64,000 bases of DNA from an uncultured Microbacterium sp. GTDB taxonomy: Bacteria; Actinomycetota; Actinomycetes; Actinomycetales; Microbacteriaceae. Below, one piece after another: positions 54,749 to 63,706 of the stretch. The stretch is from positions 115,394-179,393 of the forward strand of contig CAJYJO010000050.1 in NCBI GenBank assembly GCA_913774845.1. The letters are read 5' to 3'. Within the stretch, counting starts at the first letter, position 1; each line of letters begins with the position of its first letter. The notes under the pieces are model-generated. The model was not told where the DNA came from and ran no database searches. It saw only the letters and a program-made list of their open reading frames with translations. Both the position numbers and the translations under genes were made by a program.

Positions 54749-55657
54749 TCAGCCGAGGGGCTCGCTGAGGGGTTCGTCGACGTCCGGTCCCGGATGCCGC
54801 GCCCCCGCGCTGCGACGGGCGGCGGCGAGCACCGCGCCGATGCTGGCCGCGATGACCAGGGCGATGCCGACGATCTCGAGCCACGACAGGTGCTGGTCGA
54901 GCAGGAGGAAGCCCGCGATCGAGGCGGTAGCCGGCCCCAGGCTCATGAGGATCGCGAACGCCGACGCGGGCAGACGCCGAAGCGCGATGAGTTCGAGGGC
55001 GTACGGGATGGTCGACGACAGCAGCGCGACGGCTGCCCCGAGGGCGAGGATGTCGACGCGCAGCAGCGCGCCTCCGGCCTGCAACGCCCCGAACGGCAGC
55101 GCGATCACGGCGCCGACGGCCATCGCCAGGGCGAGCCCGTCGAGCCGCGGGAACTCCCGACCCACGCGCGCCGACGCGAGGATGTAGAGGGCCCAGCTCA
55201 CGGCGGCGCCGAGCGCGAAGACGACGCCGAGCGCGTCGAGGCGATCCCATCCGCCCGCACCGAGCGCGACCACTCCGGCGAGCGCGAGCCCCGCCCACAG
55301 CCACCGCGCCAGGCCCGCGGCGGTGAGGATGGACAGCGTCAGCGGTCCCAGCACCTCGATGGTCACGGTCACGCCCAGGGGCAGCCGCTCCAGCGCCAGG
55401 TAGAACAGCCCGTTCATGGATGCCAGCACCACGCCGAATCCGACGACGGAGCGCCACGCGTACCCGGAGTGCCCCGTGAGCCGCGGCCGGGCGATGACCA
55501 GCAGGAGCACGGCCGAGAAGAGCAGCCGCAGCATCACGATGCCGAGCGGGCCGGTCTCGGGGAACAGCATCACCGCGAAGGAGGCGCCGACCTCCTGGCA
55601 GGCCAGACCCACGAGCACGAGCGCCGCGGCCGACCCGGGCCCGCCGCGTGCGGTCAT
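54749..55657 (-). CDS. EamA-family exporter, RhtA-like
   Basis: A 302-aa membrane protein with ten hydrophobic segments arranged as two EamA repeats. SAVLLLVIARPRL..., NGLFYLALERLPLGVTVTIEVLGPL and STIPYALELIALRRLPASAFAILMSLGPATASIAGFLLLDQ are characteristic of RhtA-like threonine/homoserine exporters. The exact substrate is not known. Confidence 0.9.
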   Translation of the reverse strand: MTARGGPGSAAALVLVGLACQEVGASFAVMLFPETGPLGIVMLRLLFSAVLLLVIARPRLTGHSGYAWRSVVGFGVVLASMNGLFYLALERLPLGVTVTIEVLGPLTLSILTAAGLARWLWAGLALAGVVALGAGGWDRLDALGVVFALGAAVSWALYILASARVGREFPRLDGLALAMAVGAVIALPFGALQAGGALLRVDILALGAAVALLSSTIPYALELIALRRLPASAFAILMSLGPATASIAGFLLLDQHLSWLEIVGIALVIAASIGAVLAAARRSAGARHPGPDVDEPLSEPLG

Positions 55658-55664
55658 CGACGCG

Positions 55665-56936
55665 TCATCCGGCGGGCGGCGCGCAGATCGCGTTGCCGGT
55701 GATCGACTCGCGCATCTGCTCGGCCGTCCAGGGCAGACCGGCTTCCGGCATCGTCTGGCCCGAGGCGGCGGGGGCCTTGGACGCGATGGCGGCGAGCTCC
55801 CAGGCGAGCCACGCGGAGGACATCTTGTTACCGCCGGAGTTGTTCAGCACGACCGCGACCGACATGCCGGTCTCGGGGTCGGCGAAGGCGGCGACCATGT
55901 AGCCGGGCGTCCACCCGTACTGCCCGATGAGCGATCCGGCCTGATACGCGCCACCTGCCGCGGTGAACCACGTCGGCTGGTCGCCGCTGACCGGCAGGGG
56001 CGCGGCGAAGCGATCGTTGTCCGCGGGCAGGAGCGCCCCGGTGGCGAGCGCCTGCGCGTAGCGCCCGAGGTCGTCGATGTCGGTGACGGCACCGGATGCC
56101 GCTCCCCCGTAGCTCGACGACATCTCGGTGAACTCGAGCGGCGCGGAGCAGTCGAAGGCGCCCTCGGCGTTGGGCTGCGACCAGTGACCGGTCAGGGGAT
56201 TCGGGCCGGGTGCGGCCGGGGCGGGCGCGGGCAGTGAGGTGGCATCGAGACCCAGGGGAGCCGCCACCCGCTCGGCGAGCACCTGGCCGAGCGACTCGCC
56301 GGTGGCCCGCTCGACGGCGAGTCCTGCGATGTCGAAGTTCGTCGGCGACGCCGCGAACGAGACGCCGGGCGCGTTCACCTGCGGCTTCGAGATGCCGTAG
56401 GCCATGAGTTCGCGCGCGTTCCAGATGCGGTCGGGGTTGCTCAGCACGAGGGAGTCGAGGGTGCCCATGTACGAGGCGAACCCCGAGGTGCCGTCGCACA
56501 GCTGTCGCAGGGTGATGTCGCCGTACTTCGGCAGGTTGCTAACCCACGTGGTCACCGGGTCGTCCATCGAGAGGACCTTGTCGGCGGCGAGACGGTAGAG
56601 GGCGTCGCAGGTCATCGCGCCGGTGACGTCGGCCGCCCGGAACTGCATGTCGGCCGTGACCTCGCCGCCGTCGGGCGTCTGCGATCCCATGCCCGATACC
56701 CACGTGCCGCTCCACGGTGCCCACACGCCGACGATCGCACCGGTCGACCCGGTCGCCGTCATGGCCGTGGTGACCGCATCCTGCAGTTCGGCGACCGTCG
56801 CTTCGGGGAGGGGGGCGTCGACCTGCGCCGGCACGTCGATTCCCACCGCGTTCTGCGACGTGCAGCCGCTCAGCACGACGGCGAGCACGCTCACGCCCGC
56901 GATCGCGATGGCCGCGGAACGACGCCAAGCCCGCAT
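55665..56936 (-). CDS. Beta-lactamase-fold lipoprotein lacking the SxxK motif
   Basis: A 423-aa lipoprotein (lipobox LSGC, Cys25). The middle follows class C beta-lactamase/serine hydrolase sequences (MQFRAADVTGAMTCDALYRLAADKVLSMDDPVTTWVSNLP, then ITLRQLCDGTSGF). At the catalytic SxxK site it has Asp103-Val-Thr-Gly106, and the YxN motif is replaced by ASP in FAASPTNFD. Both active-site elements are gone, so it is probably a non-enzymatic envelope protein. The start ATG 56936 follows GGGGG. Confidence 0.82.
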   Translation of the reverse strand: MRAWRRSAAIAIAGVSVLAVVLSGCTSQNAVGIDVPAQVDAPLPEATVAELQDAVTTAMTATGSTGAIVGVWAPWSGTWVSGMGSQTPDGGEVTADMQFRAADVTGAMTCDALYRLAADKVLSMDDPVTTWVSNLPKYGDITLRQLCDGTSGFASYMGTLDSLVLSNPDRIWNARELMAYGISKPQVNAPGVSFAASPTNFDIAGLAVERATGESLGQVLAERVAAPLGLDATSLPAPAPAAPGPNPLTGHWSQPNAEGAFDCSAPLEFTEMSSSYGGAASGAVTDIDDLGRYAQALATGALLPADNDRFAAPLPVSGDQPTWFTAAGGAYQAGSLIGQYGWTPGYMVAAFADPETGMSVAVVLNNSGGNKMSSAWLAWELAAIASKAPAASGQTMPEAGLPWTAEQMRESITGNAICAPPAG

Positions 56937-57087
56937 GTGCAAACCCCCAAGTGTTTCCGAGCGCGACGAAGCGCGCTCCCGCACGATTCAAACACACGGC
57001 ACCTGGGCGAATACGCCCCTTGCGCCCGTCGACCGTCACGTCTGCATCACGACCGGGCGAATCCGAGCACGTTCCGAGGAAAATGGG

Positions 57088-57103
57088 GTTAGGGGAACCT
57101 AAC
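57088..57103 (+). promoter_or_regulatory. DtxR/IdeR-type iron box
   Basis: GTTAGG-GGAA-CCTAAC is a perfect inverted repeat resembling the centre of the DtxR/IdeR consensus TTAGGTTAGSCTAACCTAA. It covers the -35 region of the heme oxygenase promoter, so iron-loaded repressor would block transcription. Confidence 0.75.
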
Positions 57104-57111
57104 TCTCTGCG

Positions 57112-57117
57112 TATGAT
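57112..57117 (+). promoter_or_regulatory. -10 element of a leaderless heme oxygenase mRNA
   Basis: TATGAT ends 6 nt before the ATG at 57124. No ribosome site intervenes, so the transcript likely starts at the AUG. Confidence 0.6.
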
Positions 57118-57123
57118 GGCCGC

Positions 57124-57777
57124 ATGAACGCCGTCGCCTCCTTCTCCGCGGCTCTGCGCGAGCGCTCCAGCAGCGCGCACTCGCCCAGCGAGTGCGACGG
57201 GTTCATGACCGACCTGCTGACCGGCGCCGGAACCCGCGACGACTACATCGCCCTCATCGCCCAGCACTGGTTCATCTACGCCGCGCTCGAAGAGGCCGCC
57301 GCCCGCATGCGGACCGACCCGGTGGCATCCGTCTTCCTCCGCGACAAGCATTCGCGCCTGCCGGCCCTCGAAGCCGACCTCGCCTTCCTCATCGGCCCGC
57401 GGTGGCGCGAAGAGATCGCGCCGTTGCCCACGACGCAGGCGTACGTCTCCCGCATCCGCCGCGTCGCGGCGACCTGGCCGGGCGGTTTCGTCGCGCACCA
57501 CTACACGCGCTTCCTCGGCGATCTGTCGGGCGGACCGTCGATCGGCCGACTCATGCGCCGCCGCTTCGGGTTCGAGACCAACGGCATCGGGTTCCTCCTC
57601 TTCGGCGACATCGCCGACCCGAAGGCCTTCAAGAACGTGTACCGCGAGCAGCTCGACGCCGCCCCGTGGGACGACGACGAGAAGGAGCGCGTGATCGCCG
57701 AAGTGCTCGTGGCGTACCGCTTCACCACCGAGCTGTTCGCCGACCTCACCCGTGCGAAGGCGGCTCGGGTCGCCTGA
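57124..57777 (+). CDS. hmuO: Heme oxygenase (biliverdin-producing)
   Basis: A 217-aa all-helical enzyme that opens heme to biliverdin, CO and Fe2+, for iron recovery. His19 in the proximal helix (ERSSSAHSP) is the axial ligand. The distal helix has FLGDLSGG (Gly132-Gly137) that bends over the heme. C-terminal LDAAPWDDDEKERVIAEVLVAYRFTTELF is also family-typical. An iron box overlaps its promoter. No heme transporter genes are adjacent. Confidence 0.94.
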   Translation: MNAVASFSAALRERSSSAHSPSECDGFMTDLLTGAGTRDDYIALIAQHWFIYAALEEAAARMRTDPVASVFLRDKHSRLPALEADLAFLIGPRWREEIAPLPTTQAYVSRIRRVAATWPGGFVAHHYTRFLGDLSGGPSIGRLMRRRFGFETNGIGFLLFGDIADPKAFKNVYREQLDAAPWDDDEKERVIAEVLVAYRFTTELFADLTRAKAARVA

Positions 57778-57781
57778 GGCG

Positions 57782-59161
57782 CTACGCCTTCTGCGCCGCG
57801 GCGTCCTGCCGCGCGAGCCACGCCTGCTTCATGAAGCGACGGACGTCCTCGTCGACCCGGATGTCGCTCGGCCGCAGCGGCCGCGTCAGGTAGAGGCCGT
57901 CGAGCGAGGTGAGCCGGCTCAGCGCGACGTACGTCTGGCCGGGGGCGAACGCGCCCGATCCGAGGTCGACGACGGCGCGGTCGTAGGTCTTGCCCTGCGA
58001 CTTGTGGATCGTCACCGCCCAGGCCAGGCGCAGCGGGAACTGCGTGAACTCGGCGACGATCTCGCGCGAGAGGTTCTTCGTGCCCGGGTCGTACGCGTAG
58101 CGGTACCTCTCCCAGACGGCCGGTTCGACGTCGTGCTGGATGCCGTCGACCTCGACGCGCACGCTGTCGCCGGCGATGCGGGTCACGGTGCCGATCGTGC
58201 CGTTGACCCAGCGCGGCGCCTCACCGAACTGCGCCGAGTCGTTGCGCAGGAACATGACCTGCGCCCCGACCTTGAGCGTGAGCTCCATCTCGGCGGGGTA
58301 ATTCGCCTCGCCTCGACCGAAGTCGCCCGAGATCTCGGCGTTCGCGGTCTGGATGCGACCGATCAACTCGTCGAGGTGTTTGCGGTTGATGGTGTTGACG
58401 CGGTCGTTGCGGGTGGCGAGGGTGATGATCGGGTGCTCGCCGTCGGCCGGGTGCGGGGGCGTGCGGGCTCCGGCGCTGTTGAGCACCCCCGCCATCTCGG
58501 CGGTGACCCTGCCGTAGCGCACGGCGTTGAGCAGGTGCTTGAACCCGGGGTCGGACTGCCGGTGGATCTCGACGAGCTCGTTGACGTGCAGGTCGGCCCC
58601 GTGCCGACCGATGTCGATGAGGCCGTCGCTCGCCGCCTCGCCCGACCACACCTTCGCGTCGAAGAACCAGAAGGAGCGGTAGTGGTCGCGGATGTAGCGC
58701 ATCTCGTCGCCGCGGGGCGGGACGGGGGCGAGCTGGTACGGGTCGCCGAACATGACGATCTGCGTGCCCCCGAACGGCTCCGACCGGCGGCCGCGCGCCT
58801 GACGCAGCGAGCGGTCGATGGCATCCATGAGGTCGGCGTTGACCATCGAGATCTCGTCGATCACGAGCGTGTCGATCGCGTTGAGGATCTTGCGCGTGGC
58901 GTCGTTCTGGTCGATGTCGCCGTTCGCGATGAGCCCGATGGGCAGCCGGAACAGCGAGTGGATCGTCTGCCCCTCGACGTTGAGCGCCGCGACGCCCGTC
59001 GGCGCGCAGACCGCGATCTGCTTCTTCGTGTTCCACGCCAGGTGCTGCAGCAGCGTCGACTTGCCCGTGCCGGCGCGTCCCGTCACGAAGACGTGCTCGC
59101 GCGTGTCCTCGATCAGCCGGAACAGCGCCTGCTGTTCGGCGGAGAGGGGCGGCGTGGTCAC
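57782..59161 (-). CDS. PIF1/RecD-like DNA helicase
   Basis: A 459-aa SF1B helicase. Walker A GRAGTGKST (28-36), APTGVAALNVEGQTIHSLF (Ia), LVIDEISMVNADLMDAID (II), MFGDPYQLAPV (III), and the C-terminal TIHKSQGKTYDRAVVDLG with YVALSRLTSLDGLYLTRPL (V-VI) match PIF1-type helicases. GTG 59161 has no ribosome site but TAGCAT ends 6 nt upstream, so the mRNA may be leaderless. That -10 overlaps the stop of the MerR gene on the same strand. Confidence 0.92.
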   Translation of the reverse strand: MTTPPLSAEQQALFRLIEDTREHVFVTGRAGTGKSTLLQHLAWNTKKQIAVCAPTGVAALNVEGQTIHSLFRLPIGLIANGDIDQNDATRKILNAIDTLVIDEISMVNADLMDAIDRSLRQARGRRSEPFGGTQIVMFGDPYQLAPVPPRGDEMRYIRDHYRSFWFFDAKVWSGEAASDGLIDIGRHGADLHVNELVEIHRQSDPGFKHLLNAVRYGRVTAEMAGVLNSAGARTPPHPADGEHPIITLATRNDRVNTINRKHLDELIGRIQTANAEISGDFGRGEANYPAEMELTLKVGAQVMFLRNDSAQFGEAPRWVNGTIGTVTRIAGDSVRVEVDGIQHDVEPAVWERYRYAYDPGTKNLSREIVAEFTQFPLRLAWAVTIHKSQGKTYDRAVVDLGSGAFAPGQTYVALSRLTSLDGLYLTRPLRPSDIRVDEDVRRFMKQAWLARQDAAAQKA

Positions 59162-59170
59162 CGGTTCATG

Positions 59171-59617
59171 CTAGTTCGCGGGGCCGCCGGCGGGCGGCTC
59201 GGTGTGGACGAGCAGCCACCTCGCCTCGCCGGACAGCACGTCGTCGATGTGGCTGCGGAAGCGGGGGCACCGGGTGATGTCGTGCGAACGGCAGCGCAGG
59301 GCGTGCTCGGTCATGGCGCGCGCCTGCGCGATGTCGGCCGCGCGCCGATCGAGTTCGGCCACGTGCTCCTCGAGCACCCGGTGACGGTCACGGGCGCCCT
59401 CGTCGAGCAGTACCCGGATCTGCTCGAGCGACAACCCCGCCGCCTTGTTGCGCAGGATCACGGCGATCCGCACGACATCGGCGTCGCCGTAGCGGCGCCG
59501 GCCGGCGGCATCCCGCTCCGGATGCAGCAGCCGCTGATCCTCCCAGTGGCGCAGCACGTGCGTGTCGAGACCGAAACGCGCCGCGGTGTCGCCGATCGAC
59601 TCCCCGCTTGACTTCAT
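59171..59617 (-). CDS. MerR-family regulator
   Basis: A 148-aa regulator. The MerR winged helix is SIGDTAARFGLDTHVLRHWEDQRLLHPERDAAGRRRYGDADVVRI, then a coiled coil and a C-terminal CRSHDITRCPRFRSH with two Cys and two His that could sense metal or thiols. Its ATG lies inside a 24-bp palindrome shared with the divergent flavoprotein promoter. Confidence 0.9.
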   Translation of the reverse strand: MKSSGESIGDTAARFGLDTHVLRHWEDQRLLHPERDAAGRRRYGDADVVRIAVILRNKAAGLSLEQIRVLLDEGARDRHRVLEEHVAELDRRAADIAQARAMTEHALRCRSHDITRCPRFRSHIDDVLSGEARWLLVHTEPPAGGPAN

Positions 59618-59632
59618 GTCGACATGAAGTCA
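59609..59632. promoter_or_regulatory. 24-bp perfect palindrome in a MerR-type promoter
   Basis: TGACTTCATGTC is followed at once by its exact reverse complement GACATGAAGTCA. Reading rightward, TTGACT (59608-59613) and CACGAT (59633-59638) would be -35 and -10 with a 19-bp spacer, the long spacing that MerR proteins activate by twisting DNA. It also covers the MerR start codon, giving autoregulation. Confidence 0.8.
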
Positions 59633-59667
59633 CACGATGGAGGCGAACGCAAGCGAGAGGAGACGAC

Positions 59668-60498
59668 GTGTACGACGCGATCATCATCGGAGGCGGCCCC
59701 GCGGGTCTGCAGGCGGCCCTGACCCTCGGGCGCATGCACCGGCGCACGCTGCTGCTCGACTCGGGCGAGTACCGCAACGGCACGGTGCGCCACGCCCACA
59801 ACCTGCTGACGAACGACGGACGCGACCCCGCCGACCTGCGGCGCCTGGGCCGCGCCGAGGTCGCCGCGTACGACACGGTCGAGATCCGGGATGCCGCCGC
59901 CACGGCCGTCGCGCGCGAGGACGACGGCCTGACCGTCGACGTCGCCGGCGATCGGCTCCGGGCGCACGCGGTGATCCTGGCCACCGGTGTCTCCGACGAA
60001 CTGCCGCCGCTCCCGGGACTCGCCGAGCACTGGGGCGACGCCGTCGCCAACTGCCCGTTCTGCCACGGCCACGAGTTCGCCGGCCGACCGGTCGCGATCG
60101 TGAACGGTTCCCCGCACGCGGCGGTCCTGGCGCGCATGCTCGAGCCGGTGGCATCCGAGGTCCACGTCGTCGATCCCGCCGACGTCCGAGAGGTGGAGGG
60201 TATCGAGGAGGGGCTCCGACTGCGGACCGCGGGGGGCGACCTCGAGGTCGCCGGGGCCTTCGTCGCGCCGAGCTGGACGCCGCGCGGCGGACTCGTCGAC
60301 GCCCTCGGCGTCGAACGGCAGGAGTCGGGAGCGGTCCGCACCGACCCCTTCGGGCGCACGAGCGTCGAGGGGGTCTACGCGGTCGGGGACATCGCTCAGC
60401 CCGACCACCTCCCCGGCCCGATGTTCTCGCTCGCCGCGGCGATCGCGGGAGGGCAGCTGGCGGCGGTCGCGGTGGTGCAGTCGCTCGTCGCGACGTAA
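59668..60498 (+). CDS. Thioredoxin-reductase-like flavoprotein under MerR control
   Basis: A 276-aa NAD(P)/FAD oxidoreductase. VYDAIIIGGGPAGLQAALTLGR is the FAD loop, CPFCHG the redox CxxC, and GVYAVGDIAQPDHL the second FAD motif. The NADP site (VAIVNGSPHAAVLARML) is degenerate. It is shorter than TrxB (about 310 aa) and lacks an adjacent thioredoxin gene. GAGAGGAGACGAC precedes GTG 59668. The MerR operator upstream suggests induction by the MerR ligand. Confidence 0.87.
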   Translation: MYDAIIIGGGPAGLQAALTLGRMHRRTLLLDSGEYRNGTVRHAHNLLTNDGRDPADLRRLGRAEVAAYDTVEIRDAAATAVAREDDGLTVDVAGDRLRAHAVILATGVSDELPPLPGLAEHWGDAVANCPFCHGHEFAGRPVAIVNGSPHAAVLARMLEPVASEVHVVDPADVREVEGIEEGLRLRTAGGDLEVAGAFVAPSWTPRGGLVDALGVERQESGAVRTDPFGRTSVEGVYAVGDIAQPDHLPGPMFSLAAAIAGGQLAAVAVVQSLVAT

Positions 60499-60540
60499 CG
60501 TACGCGGCGACCCCACAGGACTCCTTCTTAGACTGGGTCC

Positions 60541-61620
60541 GTGGACAACGCTGGCGGGGGCCCCGCGACGCCCGAGGGCGTCCGCGGTGCGCGCGCACGC
60601 CGGCGCTTCGAGATCCCCGCGATGATCCTCATCGGGGTGCTGCTGGTCGCCGCCCTCGGCGCCGGCGCCGCCTCGCTGTACCGCGAGGTCTACAGCCCCC
60701 GCGCCTTCGTGCTGCACTACCTCGACCTCCTCCAGGAGCGACGCACGGCCGAAGCCCTCGCGATCCCCGGGGTCGCCGTCGACTCCGCGCAGCTCGAAGC
60801 CGTCGGACTCCCCGCCACCGCGTCCGAGGCCCTGCTGCGCCCGGACTCGCTCATGCCCCTCACCGACACCCGGGTGGTCGACGAGAGCAGTGACGGCGAC
60901 ACCACCCGTGTCACCGTCTCGTACACGGCGGGCGGCTACGCCGGTACGACGAGGTTCGAGATCGAGCCCGACACCGGCGCGAGCCTGCTGCCCCGCTGGC
61001 GCTTCGCGCGCAGCCCGCTGTCGGTGATGGACCTGTCGGTCGAGGGGTCGATGCGCTTCGCCGTCAACGGCTTCGAGGTCGACAAGCGGCAGGTCTCCGC
61101 CGACGGGGCGGATGCCGACCCGAGCACCGCCCTGCCCCTGCTGGTGTTCTCGCCCGGGCTGTACTCCGTCGCAGTCGACACGGCGATCTCGTCGACCCCC
61201 GGCGTCGCCGTGCTCGCCGACGCGCCGCTGGCCGGCATCCCGGTCGACGTCCAGGCGCAGCCCACGACCGAGTTCATCGGCGTCGTGCAACAGCGTGTCG
61301 AGGACTTCCTCACCGCGTGCGCACAGCAGCAGGTCCTCCAGCCCACCGGCTGCCCCTTCGGCTTCACCGTGCGCAACCGTATCGACGACGCGCCGACGTG
61401 GTCGATCGTCCAGCAGCCCGAGGTGACGGTCGTGCCCGACGGCGCGGGCTGGCGCATCCCCGACGCCGCGGCGAAGGCGCACATCGTCGTCGACATCCGC
61501 TCCATCTTCGACGGGAGCGTCCGCACGGTCGAAGAAGACGTCGACTTCACCGTCGACGGTCAGATCACGGTGCAGCCCGACGGAGCGGCATCCATCCTCG
61601 TCGGCGGCTCGAGCGACTGA
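60541..61620 (+). CDS. Hypothetical single-pass membrane protein
   Basis: A 359-aa protein with an Arg-rich N-terminus, one transmembrane helix (about 25-48, MILIGVLLVAALGAGAASL) and a large extracellular beta-rich part containing one close cysteine pair (FLTACAQQQVLQPTGCPFGFTVRNRI). I do not recognise the family. GTG 60541 was chosen. It sits between the flavoprotein and the CopD/CtaG gene, but its role is open. Confidence 0.75.
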   Translation: MDNAGGGPATPEGVRGARARRRFEIPAMILIGVLLVAALGAGAASLYREVYSPRAFVLHYLDLLQERRTAEALAIPGVAVDSAQLEAVGLPATASEALLRPDSLMPLTDTRVVDESSDGDTTRVTVSYTAGGYAGTTRFEIEPDTGASLLPRWRFARSPLSVMDLSVEGSMRFAVNGFEVDKRQVSADGADADPSTALPLLVFSPGLYSVAVDTAISSTPGVAVLADAPLAGIPVDVQAQPTTEFIGVVQQRVEDFLTACAQQQVLQPTGCPFGFTVRNRIDDAPTWSIVQQPEVTVVPDGAGWRIPDAAAKAHIVVDIRSIFDGSVRTVEEDVDFTVDGQITVQPDGAASILVGGSSD

Positions 61621-61643
61621 CGCCCCGCCGGGCGGAGCCAGCG

Positions 61644-63629
61644 TCAGCGTCCGCCGCGGGCTGCGACCTTCGCGTCGCGTGCCGCCAGCCGGGCCAGCTC
61701 CTCGTTGTAGGCGTCGAGCTCGAGGTCGCCCACGCGGTCCACGTGCCGGTCGCGGCGGCGCTGCTGACGCTCGTCGCTGCGGCTCCACTGGATCGCGACG
61801 ACGATCGCGAGGATCAGCGTGGGGATCTCGCCGACCGACCACGCGACGCCACCGCCGACGTATTGGTCCTCGAGCGGGGTGACGCCCCAGGTGCGCCCCA
61901 TGGCCCCGAACCACTCGGCCACCATCAGGCCCGAGTTCATCATGATCGCGATACCGAAGAAGGCGTGCATCGCCATGATGGCGATGAGCACCAGCAGGCG
62001 CATCGGGTATGGGAGCCGGTACGGCACCGGATCGATGCCGATGAGGCTGAGCACGAAGAGGTACCCCGTGACGAGGAAGTGCGCGACCATCCAGATGTGG
62101 CCCACGTGGTCGTAGAGCGACCAGCGGAACAGGTCGGTGTAATAGAACGCCCACAGCGAGCCGATGAACAGGCCGGCGGCGACGTACGGGTTGGTGAGCA
62201 CCTTCGCGACCGGGTTGTGCACGGCCAAGAGGATCCACTCGCGACCGCCCCGCGTGCCGTCGTCGCGCTTGGCGATCGCGCGGGCGGCGAGCGAGACGGG
62301 CGCACCCGCGACCAGCATGAGCGGGATCGCCATCGACAGCAGCATGTGGCCGATCATGTGCATGCTGAACAGGTAGTCCTGGTACACGTTGATCGGTCCG
62401 GACGTGACCCAGAAGACCCCGAAGAGCCCGAGCGTCCACAGCACGGTGCGGTAGATCGGCCACGTGTCGCCGCGACGCAGCAGGCGCCAGACGCCCGCGA
62501 GGTAGAAGAACAACGCGAAGACGACGACGAGGGTCCAGAGCAGGTCGACGTTCCACGCCGTGAACCACCGATCCACGGTGAACTCCGGCGGCAGCGGGGC
62601 ACCGGTGAGCACCTCGGCGGGGGTCTGACCGACCAGCGGGGCCTCGACCGGCGGGGGCGTGCGCGCGAGAGCGACGGCCGCGCCGCTGGCGATACCCATG
62701 AAGACGAGTTCGAGGCCGATGACGCCCCAGAATCGCCGGGAGCCGGCCTCGTCGGCCATGCGGGCGATGAGCCGGCGACGGTACCAGGCGCCGAGCAGGC
62801 CCATGGCGATGAGCGCGGCGACCTTGACCAGCACGAGAACGCCGTACGTCGACCACAGATTCTGCAGGCCCAGCAGACCGATCGACGCGCGCACGGTGCC
62901 CGAGATCGCGACCACGATGAACGCCACCAACGCGAGCGAGGAGTACCGCAGCAGCGTCGTCTGCAGCTGGGTGCGGCTCATCGCCGGCCGGATCACCACG
63001 AGCAGCACCAGACCGCCCAGCCAGACGGCGGCGGCCATGATGTGCAGCACGAGGGAGGTGACGGCGGCGTCATGGCTCGCCTCCTCGCCGGCGTGGCCCT
63101 GCGTCCCCATGGGGATGAGGGATGCCAGAGCGAGGACCGCGACGATCAGCGTGGGGATCCAGGAGCGCACCGCGAAGGTGAGCACCGTCAGCACGGCACC
63201 CGCGATGGTCGTGACGAGCCACGCGACGCCGATCGGACTCTCGACGAGGAACCGTCCGAGCTGCTGACCGAAGACCGCGTCGAGCGTGGGCTTGGCGTTG
63301 AGGACGTTGAGGAAGGTCAGGTAGCCCGTGACCCCTGCGGCGACCGTGAAGACGGCCGCGCCGATGGATGCCGTGTCGAGCGCGATCTCGAAGGGTCGCT
63401 CCCCCGCGCGCAGCGCGAACAGCGCCAGCACGAGCGAGCCGACCATCGTGGCGGCGGACAGATTGACCAGCACCGTCGCGACGGGCAGCCCCCAGCGAAC
63501 GACGGGACCGGGGTCGGCCAGCTGCGGTACCGCCGCGCCTCCGCCGTAGGCGAGCCCGACGACGAGCGCGATCAGCGAGACCACGATCAGGATGCCGGGT
63601 CCCGCGACGCGGAGAAGTCGGGGATTCAC
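61644..63629 (-). CDS. CopD-CtaG fusion membrane protein
   Basis: A 661-aa protein with about 15 hydrophobic segments. The N-terminal half is CopD-like (ASHDAAVTSLVLHIMAAAVWLGGLVLLVVIRP). The C-terminal half is the CtaG/Caa3 assembly type (SMHMIGHMLLSMAIPLMLVAGAP, LYDHVGHIWMVAHFLVTGYLF, MHAFFGIAIMMNSG), with conserved His in M-H-M-x2-H and H-x2-H patterns able to bind copper. Role: copper uptake and delivery to cytochrome c oxidase, inferred. GTG 63629 lacks a strong ribosome site. Confidence 0.9.
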   Translation of the reverse strand: MNPRLLRVAGPGILIVVSLIALVVGLAYGGGAAVPQLADPGPVVRWGLPVATVLVNLSAATMVGSLVLALFALRAGERPFEIALDTASIGAAVFTVAAGVTGYLTFLNVLNAKPTLDAVFGQQLGRFLVESPIGVAWLVTTIAGAVLTVLTFAVRSWIPTLIVAVLALASLIPMGTQGHAGEEASHDAAVTSLVLHIMAAAVWLGGLVLLVVIRPAMSRTQLQTTLLRYSSLALVAFIVVAISGTVRASIGLLGLQNLWSTYGVLVLVKVAALIAMGLLGAWYRRRLIARMADEAGSRRFWGVIGLELVFMGIASGAAVALARTPPPVEAPLVGQTPAEVLTGAPLPPEFTVDRWFTAWNVDLLWTLVVVFALFFYLAGVWRLLRRGDTWPIYRTVLWTLGLFGVFWVTSGPINVYQDYLFSMHMIGHMLLSMAIPLMLVAGAPVSLAARAIAKRDDGTRGGREWILLAVHNPVAKVLTNPYVAAGLFIGSLWAFYYTDLFRWSLYDHVGHIWMVAHFLVTGYLFVLSLIGIDPVPYRLPYPMRLLVLIAIMAMHAFFGIAIMMNSGLMVAEWFGAMGRTWGVTPLEDQYVGGGVAWSVGEIPTLILAIVVAIQWSRSDERQQRRRDRHVDRVGDLELDAYNEELARLAARDAKVAARGGR

Positions 63630-63657
63630 CCGACCAGCCTACGTCCCGCGGGATGCG

Positions 63658-63690
63658 CAGAGGGGGGATGCCACCGGCATCCCCCCTCTG
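63658..63690 (-). terminator. Terminator of the HU gene
   Basis: A perfect 15-bp stem (CAGAGGGGGGATGCC, 63658-63672, with its complement 63676-63690) closes a 3-nt loop, 17 bp past the HU stop. Confidence 0.85.
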
Positions 63691-63706
63691 ATGGTTCGAG
63701 ACCGTC

